From Psychrilyobacter sp. (GTDB lineage Bacteria > Fusobacteriota > Fusobacteriia > Fusobacteriales > Fusobacteriaceae), in contig JAUXGP010000043.1 of NCBI GenBank assembly GCA_030621995.1, positions 1 to 9,523 on the forward strand: 9,523 bases of DNA. The letters run 5' to 3'. A program made the position numbers and the translations under genes. Positions 1 through 6,213 of this stretch are shown one piece after another (positions within the stretch are counted from its first letter, which is position 1; each line of letters opens with the position of its first letter). The notes below the pieces were generated by a model. The model did no database searches, was not told the origin of the DNA, and saw only the letters and a list, made by a program, of their open reading frames with translations.

Positions 1-78
1 AAGCCTGTCATCCACCAGATTTTGATCCCCAGCAAAATACAGCTCCCCAGCCAACATCTTTTCTTTTTCGCTCTTCAT
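1..78 (-). CDS. maa: Maltose/galactoside O-acetyltransferase, N-terminal 26 codons (partial)
   Basis: An ATG at 76-78 on the minus strand opens a frame that stays open to the window edge, so only the first 26 residues are seen. They begin MKSEKEKMLAGELYF and continue with GDQNLVDDRL. This matches the start of the Mac domain that precedes the left-handed beta-helix in sugar O-acetyltransferases (Maa, LacA, NodL type), where EKMLAGELY followed by D..L...R is typical. A good ribosome site, AGGAGAG, lies at 84-90. The family transfers acetyl from acetyl-CoA to a sugar hydroxyl in the cytoplasm. The hexapeptide-repeat catalytic domain and its histidine lie outside the window, so the substrate cannot be judged. 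The gene follows the terminator of the upstream operon and probably has its own promoter in 91-197; an AT-rich TATACT at 151-156 is a weak candidate with no good -35. Confidence 0.8.
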   Translation of the reverse strand, partial: MKSEKEKMLAGELYFAGDQNLVDDRL

Positions 79-197
79 TTTATCTCTCCTCTGTTATAAT
101 CTAATCCCTCTACAACTATAAAAGCAAACTTTATTTTTTCTCTTATTTCAAGTATACTATAGTTTATATCCAAAAAATTATTTCTTTTATTTTTAAC

Positions 198-220
198 AAA
201 AAAAGAGGCCACAGCCCCTT
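198..220 (-). terminator. Rho-independent terminator of the HAD-OYE-ybdG operon
   Basis: On the minus strand AAGGGGC, loop TGTG, GCCTCTT forms a 7-bp stem with one G-U pair, running directly into a T tract (198-204). The stem starts inside the ybdG stop codon. It separates this operon from the acetyltransferase gene. Confidence 0.8.
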
Positions 221-1448
221 ATTTTATTAATGTCCTAAAATCATTTCCAGTAGGATTTTGGAATATAGCCAGATCAAATTCACGGATTACCGGTATCAGA
301 TGCTCAAATAAATCCGATTGTATTCCTTCGTATTCCTGCCAGATAATTGTTTTTGCAAAACAATAAATTTCCAACGGAATCCCTTGAAATGTAGGTTCCT
401 GCTGTCTGACTAATAGGGTCAAATCCTGATTGATATAGGGGCTGTTTTTCAGATATAATTCCACATAAGCTCTAAACATACCAATATTTGTAAGCCTTCT
501 GCCATTGACAGGCGTTTTATCAATATTTTTATTGCTATTAGATTTTTCTATCTCTTTTTCCTTCTTTTCAATATAACCTTTTAAAAGATCAATTTTTTTA
601 TATTTCTTCACTTCTTCTAAAGATAAAAATTTTACACTGTTACTGTCTAAAAATATAGATCTCTTTATCCTCCTGCTACCGGCTGACTGCATCCCCTTCC
701 AATTACGAAATGAGTTGCTGATCAGAGCATAACTAGGTATAGTTGTGATAGTTTTATCAAAATTTTGAACTTTTACATTGGTTAAATTTATCTCCACTAC
801 ATCTCCATCGGCACTCTGCCCCGGCATCTCTATCCAGTCTCCAATGGATACCATATTGTTGGCAGCCAATTGTATACTGGCAACAAAACCTAAGATAGCA
901 TCTTTGAAAATCAGCATAATTACAGCAGTCATGGCACCTATTCCGCTGAGAATTACCACCGGCGACCTGTTTAAAAGGATACCGATAGATATTGTTATAG
1001 CAACAACAGCTACCAGTAAACTAGCCACCTGCAAATAACTTTTAATTGGTTTTCTCTTGGAAATATTATATGTAGAATAAATATCACCTAATACTTCTAA
1101 AATAGCATTGGCTATAAGTACAAATATTATAACAATACATATTTTAATGATCTTATCAAAAAATATCTCGTAAAAATCCAGCTTACTCAGAAAAATCTGA
1201 AATACAATCAATGGAACAAGGGCATTTAAATATTTAAACAATCCACTTTCCATCATATAGTCATCCCATTTAGTTTCACTTTTTTTAATAATTTTAAACA
1301 AATGATGCTTTGTAATATAAGTGGTAATAAAATGCATTATTACAGCGATGATTACAGTTGTAAGGGTTATTAAGATTAATATAATAAATTTTTCATAGCT
1401 GCTATCTATGTTTAAAGCATCTAATATATTTTTATAAAAATCATTCAT
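219..1448 (-). CDS. ybdG: YbdG-type MscS-family mechanosensitive channel
   Basis: A 409-residue inner-membrane protein of the YbdG (miniconductance) branch of the MscS family, which E. coli YbdG matches at about 415 residues. Such channels open under membrane tension and release solutes during osmotic downshock. Hydrophobic segments lie at about 20-43, 70-88, 99-119, 137-159 and a pore-lining segment at 165-190 (SGIGAMTAVIMLIFKD). The beta domain follows with GDWIEMP, ADGDVVEI and TITTIPSYALISNSFRNW (about 203-250). The C-terminal part keeps YbdG-branch signatures: RRLTNIGMFRAY (317-328), QDLTLLVRQ (341-349), GIPLEIYCF and YEGIQSDLFEHL (373-384). The ATG overlaps the stop of the oxidoreductase gene by 4 nt (ATGA), and the ribosome site GGGAGG (1455-1460) lies inside that gene, so translation is probably coupled. 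It is the last gene of the operon. Family assignment is firm; the physiological role in this host is inferred. Confidence 0.93.
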   Translation of the reverse strand: MNDFYKNILDALNIDSSYEKFIILILITLTTVIIAVIMHFITTYITKHHLFKIIKKSETKWDDYMMESGLFKYLNALVPLIVFQIFLSKLDFYEIFFDKIIKICIVIIFVLIANAILEVLGDIYSTYNISKRKPIKSYLQVASLLVAVVAITISIGILLNRSPVVILSGIGAMTAVIMLIFKDAILGFVASIQLAANNMVSIGDWIEMPGQSADGDVVEINLTNVKVQNFDKTITTIPSYALISNSFRNWKGMQSAGSRRIKRSIFLDSNSVKFLSLEEVKKYKKIDLLKGYIEKKEKEIEKSNSNKNIDKTPVNGRRLTNIGMFRAYVELYLKNSPYINQDLTLLVRQQEPTFQGIPLEIYCFAKTIIWQEYEGIQSDLFEHLIPVIREFDLAIFQNPTGNDFRTLIK

Positions 1449-2404
1449 AACAGCCTCCCATTGGTATTTTTTCTGAACCTATATTTTTTCTTAGCCCAAG
1501 ATATCCAGTGAGGTCTGGAGATCATTGCCCTTCCAACGGCTACCAGATCCACCAAATTATTTTCAACTAAATAACTGGCTTCTCCCTCTTTTTTTATAGC
1601 TCTTACAGCAATTACAGGTATTTTTATATGTTTTTTTATCTCCACTCCCAGATATACTACCCAGTCAAGGGGAAAATCAACCGGCATCTCTATCTTCCGA
1701 TCCTGTTTAAAGCTGGGATCAGGAACTCCGCTGGATACATGGATCAGATCTACACCGGCTTTTTCCACTTCTTTTGCAATTTGTATTCCGTCTTTTAAGG
1801 TAGGTTCATTCCCCCCTATTCTTATCCCCAATATAAAGTTATCATCAAAGATATCCTTTGTTTTTTTTATCAATTGACGAGTAAAATATAGTCTATCACC
1901 ATATTTATCTGTCCTTTTATTCCACAGTTTAGAATGAAGCTGTGATATAAGATAGGTATGAGCACCGTGGATCTCTATCCCGTCAAACCCGCATTTTTTT
2001 GCCCTGTGAAAGGCTGCGATAAATTCCTCTAATATTCCATCTAATTTTTCTTCAGATATCGTAGAAATTTTCTCTTTAAACCCGGCGTGATGAAGCTGGA
2101 TAAGAGTAGGAGTCTTATGCTTTCTGCAAGCATCTGCTATTTTTGTCAACCCGGGTATAAAGGTATCGTCCCATATACCAATCTGATTCTCCCTCAGCTT
2201 ACCATCTTCGGCCACACAGGCAGCTTCTAGAATTATCATTCCGACTCCTCCTACGGCTATCTCCTCATACCAGTCCACCAATTCATCGGTAACATGTCCA
2301 TCCTTACCTATCAGACTGAATCTTACCATAGGAGGTAAAACTATTCGGTTTTTCAGGGTAAGGCCTTTTATTTTTAAGGGTGTAAACAAGTTTATATCAT
2401 TCAT
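1445..2404 (-). CDS. Old Yellow Enzyme-family NAD(P)H:flavin oxidoreductase, trimmed variant
   Basis: A 319-residue FMN-dependent TIM-barrel protein of the NADH:flavin oxidoreductase/Old Yellow Enzyme family. Visible marks are LFTPLKIKGLTLKNRIVLPPM (residues 6-26), GHVTDELVDWYEEIAVGGVGMIILEA (36-61), the FMN-side IQLHHAG (102-108), IHGAHTYL with the expected substrate-binding His146 and His149 and proton-donor Tyr151, NKRTDKYG, and a phosphate-binding VAVGRAMISRP (289-298). Compared with YqjM-type members it lacks the redox cysteine after the N-terminal PM (Val27 here), the loop with the APS segment after HHAG is reduced to a few residues, and the usual YGGSxEN run is shortened to YGD. The start lies 3 nt after the HAD gene stop, with its ribosome site (AGAGGAA) inside the last HAD codons. 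The likely activity is reduction of an activated alkene or similar acceptor with NAD(P)H; the substrate is unknown. Confidence 0.88.
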   Translation of the reverse strand: MNDINLFTPLKIKGLTLKNRIVLPPMVRFSLIGKDGHVTDELVDWYEEIAVGGVGMIILEAACVAEDGKLRENQIGIWDDTFIPGLTKIADACRKHKTPTLIQLHHAGFKEKISTISEEKLDGILEEFIAAFHRAKKCGFDGIEIHGAHTYLISQLHSKLWNKRTDKYGDRLYFTRQLIKKTKDIFDDNFILGIRIGGNEPTLKDGIQIAKEVEKAGVDLIHVSSGVPDPSFKQDRKIEMPVDFPLDWVVYLGVEIKKHIKIPVIAVRAIKKEGEASYLVENNLVDLVAVGRAMISRPHWISWAKKKYRFRKNTNGRLL

Positions 2405-2407
2405 AAT

Positions 2408-3157
2408 TTATTCCTCTTCCCAGTCCTCGATAAATGAGCATTCATATATCTCTACATCTGAACTAAGTTTATAGATAACATCTTTTCTTTCCACAATAAT
2501 CTGGATTTTTCCCTTTAATTTTTCATCATTTTGAATATTCTCCAAAAGTCCCTTAGCCGGATTAATTGTAATTGGATGTCCTACCGATTTCATCATAGTC
2601 AGATCACCATTGGTATCTCCATAAGCATAAGATTCTTCTAAGTTTAGATTATATTTTTCTACAAATTTATCGATAGCTTTCTGCTTGCTGACTGAATCCC
2701 ACATGGGGGTAGTTTCTCCTGTAAATTTTTCCCCGTCATCGTGATAAATTGTCCCGCAATAATCATCTGCTCCATATTTTTTTGCCATCTTCGACACCAA
2801 AAATTCCGGACTTCCAGAGATAAATATAACTTTATGCCCCTGTGCTCTATGCCATTTCACCCTGTCTCTGGTATATTTATATACTCTTCCTGCCTTTACA
2901 TCCATTACTTGATTGGCTACAAACTCATTTTGTTCCACCGTTATATTTTGGATAGCTTCTACATAGCTGTCTACCAATCCCAACAGGTAAGCATCATAGC
3001 CCCCTTTCCTCATATCCCATTGAGTATACAGGTCTTTCACCTTGTTCTCCCACTGTCTGGGGTCTATTAATTCATATTTTATCAACCTTTTAAAATGCTC
3101 TGTTAAAAGAGAATCTCTGTATATAGTTCCATCTATATCAAAAAATGCTGCTTTCAT
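2408..3157 (-). CDS. HAD-superfamily subfamily IB phosphatase/hydrolase
   Basis: A 249-residue cytosolic protein with all four HAD motifs. Motif I is FFDIDGT, with nucleophile Asp7 and acid/base Asp9. Motif II is VIFISGSPEF, with Ser114. The motif III lysine is Lys158 or Lys160 in SKQKA. Motif IV is YGDTNGD, with Asp181 and Asp185. An insertion of about 80 residues between motifs I and II is the helical C1 cap typical of the IB group (SerB and relatives). The family forms an aspartyl-phosphate intermediate and hydrolyses small phosphate esters with Mg2+. Nothing here identifies the substrate, and it is too unlike SerB for a phosphoserine call. It is the first gene of the operon, preceded by a very strong ribosome site, AAGGAGGAGA (3161-3170), and an extended -10 promoter. 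The acidic C-terminus (EDWEEE) encodes the ribosome site of the next gene. Confidence 0.9.
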   Translation of the reverse strand: MKAAFFDIDGTIYRDSLLTEHFKRLIKYELIDPRQWENKVKDLYTQWDMRKGGYDAYLLGLVDSYVEAIQNITVEQNEFVANQVMDVKAGRVYKYTRDRVKWHRAQGHKVIFISGSPEFLVSKMAKKYGADDYCGTIYHDDGEKFTGETTPMWDSVSKQKAIDKFVEKYNLNLEESYAYGDTNGDLTMMKSVGHPITINPAKGLLENIQNDEKLKGKIQIIVERKDVIYKLSSDVEIYECSFIEDWEEE

Positions 3158-3192
3158 AAATCTCCTCCTTTTATTCCTTTAATATACCTAGC

Positions 3193-3201
3193 ATTATAAC
3201 A
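3193..3201 (-). promoter_or_regulatory. Extended -10 promoter for the HAD-OYE-ybdG operon
   Basis: The minus strand reads TGTTATAAT, a perfect -10 hexamer (3193-3198) with an upstream TG at the extended -10 spacing. No good -35 is seen 16-18 nt upstream. The predicted start lies about 20 nt before the strong ribosome site. It faces away from the hemolysin III promoter. Confidence 0.65.
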
Positions 3202-3329
3202 TAATTTTATTCATATCCTATTTTTTCTTTAAATCCAGCCCTTTTTTTGGATGCTACAAAATATAGTTTTAAAGAGATCCAGATTAGAATAAAATTTAGT
3301 CAATAATATGAGAATTAAACTCCTATATA

Positions 3330-3338
3330 TGTTACAAT
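3330..3338 (+). promoter_or_regulatory. Extended -10 promoter for hemolysin III gene
   Basis: The plus strand reads TGTTACAAT, a 5/6 match to TATAAT (3333-3338) with TG at the extended -10 spacing. No convincing -35 is present. It lies about 36 nt before the ribosome site AAGGAGG (3374-3380) of the downstream gene. The preceding bases, TATG, are the same as in the HAD and dinB promoters. Confidence 0.6.
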
Positions 3339-3384
3339 ACAGATATAAAAACAAGTGTTATTTTGAAGTGTTGAAGGAGGCAAA

Positions 3385-4017
3385 ATGAAGGTTGTTGATC
3401 CATATTCAAAATTAGAGGAATATATGAGTTCGATAACTCATCTATTGGGAGCCGGGATGGCAATAAGCGGCCTAGCGTTTTTAATCACTCATGCTGTACA
3501 AGAGGGCGGGATAAAACAGATTATAGGTTTTACTATCTTTGGTCTTTCAGCCATATTTTTATATCTTATGTCGGGAATATATCATATCCTTCCTGCAGGA
3601 AAATATAGAAAAATTTTCAAAATATTAGATCATTCTGCCATCTATGTACTTATATCCGGGTCATATACTCCGTTTTTACTGATCTTAGGAGGGATTACAG
3701 GCTGGGTAATTCTGATTATTCAATGGACTTTAACCAGTCTGGGAGTTTTATTTAAAATTAAATTTGCAGGCAGATTTCAAACAATCTCCACTCTAATCTA
3801 TCTGTTTATGGGATGGATGATAGTCTTTGTATTTGGAAATCTAAAGAATAGTTTAAATTCCGTATCATTGACACTACTCATAGTCGGAGGAATCTTTTAT
3901 TCTGTAGGAGCCATCTTCTATTCCATGAAAAAAGTTAAATATACCCATGTCATATGGCATTTTTTTGTCATAGCAGGGACTACCCTTCACTATCTGTCTA
4001 TATATCATTCGATATAA
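3385..4017 (+). CDS. hlyIII: Hemolysin III / PAQR-family seven-helix membrane protein
   Basis: A 210-residue integral membrane protein with about seven hydrophobic segments and no signal peptide. It belongs to the bacterial hemolysin III (YqfA/TrhA) branch of the PAQR superfamily. Conserved pieces in order are EEYMSSITHLLG (11-22), SGIYH with Ser63 and His67, LDHSAIYVLISGSYTPF with Asp82 (81-97), a GW pair (106-107), GGIFYSVGAIFY (168-179) and HVIWHFFVIAG with His188 and His192 (188-198). His67, His188, His192 and Asp82 fit the zinc site and nearby acid of the superfamily, which has been proposed to act as a hydrolase. Related bacterial proteins have been linked to membrane lipid or fluidity homeostasis; haemolysis is a historical label. 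It is the only plus-strand gene here, monocistronic, with its own promoter and the terminator at 4031-4070. Confidence 0.93.
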   Translation: MKVVDPYSKLEEYMSSITHLLGAGMAISGLAFLITHAVQEGGIKQIIGFTIFGLSAIFLYLMSGIYHILPAGKYRKIFKILDHSAIYVLISGSYTPFLLILGGITGWVILIIQWTLTSLGVLFKIKFAGRFQTISTLIYLFMGWMIVFVFGNLKNSLNSVSLTLLIVGGIFYSVGAIFYSMKKVKYTHVIWHFFVIAGTTLHYLSIYHSI

Positions 4018-4030
4018 ATATATCCATAAC

Positions 4031-4070
4031 AAAAGAGGCTGCCTGAATTTAACTGGCAGCCTCTTTTTTT
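4031..4070. terminator. Bidirectional Rho-independent terminator between convergent genes
   Basis: AAAAGAGGCTGCC (4031-4043) and GGCAGCCTCTTTT (4055-4067) form a perfect 13-bp stem with an 11-nt loop. On the plus strand seven T follow the G+C stem (4064-4070), ending the hemolysin III transcript. On the minus strand the flanking A run gives four T, so the same structure can end the histidine kinase transcript. Confidence 0.92.
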
Positions 4071-4099
4071 AATAATTTTTATTTACTTAACTTTGCACT

Positions 4100-5458
4100 C
4101 TATTTAAACTTTGGCAGGTACACCGTAAATACACTCCCCATTCCTTCGGTACTCTCTATTTCCAGAGTCCCCCTGTGAACTTCCACTAGATGAGATACGA
4201 TGGACAGACCCAATCCTGAACCTGATTTTTTAGTAGTTCTAACCTTATCCTCTCTAAAAAATCTTTCTGTAATCTTCTTTAAATTATTATCTTTAATTCC
4301 AATTCCTGTATCTGAAATTCGAATTCCTATCTTATCTTCAAGGATAAAAGAGGTAATGTTTATCTCTCCTCCATCCTTGTTATATTTAATGGAATTAGAG
4401 ATTATATTTAAAAATATATCCCGAAGCAACGATTCCTCTCCTAAAACCTCTGTCTCACCGTCTTCTAACTCACAGTTTAAAGTTATCCCTTTTTCCAGAG
4501 TAAGAATATCCATGAATTCACATAATTCCAAGATCATCTTTTCTACTTTTACAGGTTTAAAATATTCCTCCAATGATTCTGGGTTTTTAGTGAAAATTAA
4601 AAGTTTTTGAATAATACTGTTTAACCAGTTAACTTCATCCAAGACCTTTCCCAGATCCTCCTGGTATTCTTCCACACTTCTCTCACTGCTCAGCTCCACC
4701 TCTATCATACTTTTAATCGACATGATAGGAGTTTTCAACTCATGACTGACATTATCTGTAAATTCATTTATTTGAATAAAACTATTTTCCACCCGGTCTA
4801 ACATGGAATTCAAGGTAAATATCAAATTACTTACACTCTCATTTGCACAGGTAATTTCAATCCTTTTAGATAAGTTTTTTCCTTTAATATCATTGGCTGA
4901 ATTGGTTATTTCATCCAATCCCATTAAAAGAGTGTCCATTATGTTATTTGTATTATAATAGTTCCAAATTATGGCTAAAAAACTAATTATAGCAAAGGCT
5001 ATTGTCAGCCATGAAAGATAAAGATTTATATCTGAAACATCTCTGATAAGTGCATAGATATATGGTTTATCTCCATTGATAAAATTCCCTATCAAAAGTC
5101 TTTTATTTTCAACAGTAATATATAAGTTTTTTTCTACATCAACATTTTTTATAAGCTTCGTTAGAGCTTTAGAGTTACTAAAAATAAAGGAATTATCACT
5201 TATTTCCACATACACAGGCTTTTTAGCTTCTGTATCTATTACTAAAATATCTAAGCGTACGGGAAGAAGGTCCAGATAATCTATAATTGTATCAGCTTCA
5301 AAAACTATCCCTTCTTCCTTTAGAATATATTGAAATATAGCAGCCTCGCTGGTCAACTCTTTGTCTACATAGTTTTTAAACAGACTAGAAGTTAAAAAGA
5401 AAACTCCTGTAAAGATAATTCCCAGTGCAATAAAGTTCCGGACACTGCTTTTAACCAT
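4100..5458 (-). CDS. Membrane sensor histidine kinase
   Basis: A 452-residue HAMP-HisKA-HATPase kinase. The first membrane helix (about 8-25) and second (about 147-166) flank an extracytoplasmic domain of about 115 residues that I do not recognise. A HAMP-like linker (about 167-225) leads to the H-box FTDNVSHELKTPIMSIKSM with the phosphorylated His239. The ATP-binding part has the N box (LNIISNSIKYN, Asn355), the G1 box ISDTGIGI (Asp383), the F box ERFFRED (398-404) and the G2 box SGSGLGLSIV (412-421). All catalytic elements are intact. The start lies 35 nt after the response-regulator stop, and no Shine-Dalgarno-like sequence precedes the ATG, so expression may be kept low. It surely pairs with the adjacent regulator. 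General layout resembles CusS-like and PhoR-like OmpR-partner kinases, but the signal cannot be inferred. Confidence 0.94.
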   Translation of the reverse strand: MVKSSVRNFIALGIIFTGVFFLTSSLFKNYVDKELTSEAAIFQYILKEEGIVFEADTIIDYLDLLPVRLDILVIDTEAKKPVYVEISDNSFIFSNSKALTKLIKNVDVEKNLYITVENKRLLIGNFINGDKPYIYALIRDVSDINLYLSWLTIAFAIISFLAIIWNYYNTNNIMDTLLMGLDEITNSANDIKGKNLSKRIEITCANESVSNLIFTLNSMLDRVENSFIQINEFTDNVSHELKTPIMSIKSMIEVELSSERSVEEYQEDLGKVLDEVNWLNSIIQKLLIFTKNPESLEEYFKPVKVEKMILELCEFMDILTLEKGITLNCELEDGETEVLGEESLLRDIFLNIISNSIKYNKDGGEINITSFILEDKIGIRISDTGIGIKDNNLKKITERFFREDKVRTTKKSGSGLGLSIVSHLVEVHRGTLEIESTEGMGSVFTVYLPKFK

Positions 5459-5493
5459 AGTTATAAATATAAAATTATTTTTTCTAAAGTTAG

Positions 5494-6162
5494 TTAATCT
5501 TTTAATATATACCCAACTCCTCTGACAGTATGGATTAATTTTTTATCAAATGCTTTATCAATTTTTTTCCTCAAATGGTTAATATATACATCCACTACAT
5601 TTGTATCAGAAATAAAATTAATATTCCATACTTTTTCTGTGATCATCATACGAGTTAAAACAGTATTTTTATTCTCTATAAAGTATTCCAACAGGTTAAA
5701 TTCCCTGGTTGTCAGGTCTATTATCTGCTCATCTCTAGAGACAATTCTTTTTACCAGGTCCATCTTTAGATTTTGAGCTGTCAAAATATTATCATTTCCC
5801 TCACTGTTTCTCCTAAATATAGCTCTGATTCTAGCTAATAACTCAGAGAAAGCAAATGGTTTTATCAAATAATCATCTGCTCCTGCATCTAATCCTACAA
5901 CTTTATCTTGAATTTGATCCTTTGCTGATATAAGAATTATATATGTATTGTCCTTTTGTTTTTTCAAGTATTTCACCACTTCAATTCCATTTTTTTTAGG
6001 AATCATAATATCCAGTAATATCAAACTATAGTCATTGTTTGTAGCATAACTTATGGCATCTTCTCCATTATCCACAGCATCTACATCATACCCGGCTTCT
6101 AAAAGTCCCTTAGCTATATAATCTGATATTTGTTTTTCATCTTCTACTAATAATATTTTCAT
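5494..6162 (-). CDS. OmpR/PhoB-family response regulator
   Basis: A 222-residue two-domain regulator. The receiver domain (1-118) has acidic residues Glu7, Asp8 and Glu9, phospho-acceptor Asp51 in LILLDIMIPKKNG, Ser79 in ILISA and Lys101 in YLIKPF. The C-terminal winged helix (about 127-220) has LTTREFNLLEYF (150-161), the recognition-helix region VVDVYINHLRKKID (189-202) and the wing VRGVGYIL (213-220). It should bind direct-repeat DNA as a dimer after phosphorylation by the kinase encoded just downstream. The target genes are unknown. Its ATG follows AAGGGAG, a fair ribosome site that can be masked by a hairpin arm from the end of apeB. The gap to apeB is 42 nt without a terminator, suggesting cotranscription, although an internal promoter in apeB cannot be excluded. 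Confidence 0.95.
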   Translation of the reverse strand: MKILLVEDEKQISDYIAKGLLEAGYDVDAVDNGEDAISYATNNDYSLILLDIMIPKKNGIEVVKYLKKQKDNTYIILISAKDQIQDKVVGLDAGADDYLIKPFAFSELLARIRAIFRRNSEGNDNILTAQNLKMDLVKRIVSRDEQIIDLTTREFNLLEYFIENKNTVLTRMMITEKVWNINFISDTNVVDVYINHLRKKIDKAFDKKLIHTVRGVGYILKD

Positions 6163-6170
6163 CTTTTCAC

Positions 6171-6213
6171 TCCCTTGTATCCCTCAATAAATCAAATATT
6201 TATTTTAAAGGGA
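6171..6213 (-). promoter_or_regulatory. Intercistronic RNA structure at the apeB/response-regulator junction
   Basis: In the minus-strand RNA, UCCCU (6213-6209) can pair with AGGGA (6184-6180), stacked on a 7-bp AAUAAAU/AUUUAUU stem (6204-6198 with 6192-6186) and a 5-nt loop. A second AGGGA (6175-6171) is the core of the regulator's ribosome site, so UCCCUU (6213-6208) can pair there instead. The UCCCUU arm is formed by the last two sense codons of apeB and the first base of its stop. No T tract follows, so this is not a classical terminator. A regulatory role is inference. Confidence 0.45.

Noticed and set aside
151..156. TATACT (minus strand) as -10 for the acetyltransferase gene
   Set aside because: No -35 at normal spacing and no extended -10 TG; the region is AT-rich enough for this by chance.
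778..1038. Plus-strand and other shadow reading frames (also 2741-3070, 4200-4610, 5076-5279, 6683-7024, 7037-7255, 8052-8354, 8546-8731, 8839-9060, 9208-9477)
   Set aside because: Each but the last lies opposite a gene with clear family motifs (8546-8731 runs slightly past the dinB start); 9208-9477 lies opposite the nrdG start and the repeat DNA. None has a recognisable domain or a plausible ribosome site.
2408..3157. Phosphoserine phosphatase (SerB) assignment for the HAD protein
   Set aside because: It shares the IB fold layout and catalytic motifs, but the cap and flanking sequence are not SerB-like and no serine genes are near.
3385..4017. A true haemolysin/virulence factor
   Set aside because: The hemolysin III label is historical; the sequence shows a PAQR membrane protein with putative metal ligands and no toxin or secretion features.
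4100..6162. Naming the two-component pair CusRS, PhoPR or CarRS
   Set aside because: The sensor domain is not recognisable and no target genes for metals, phosphate or amino acids are adjacent.
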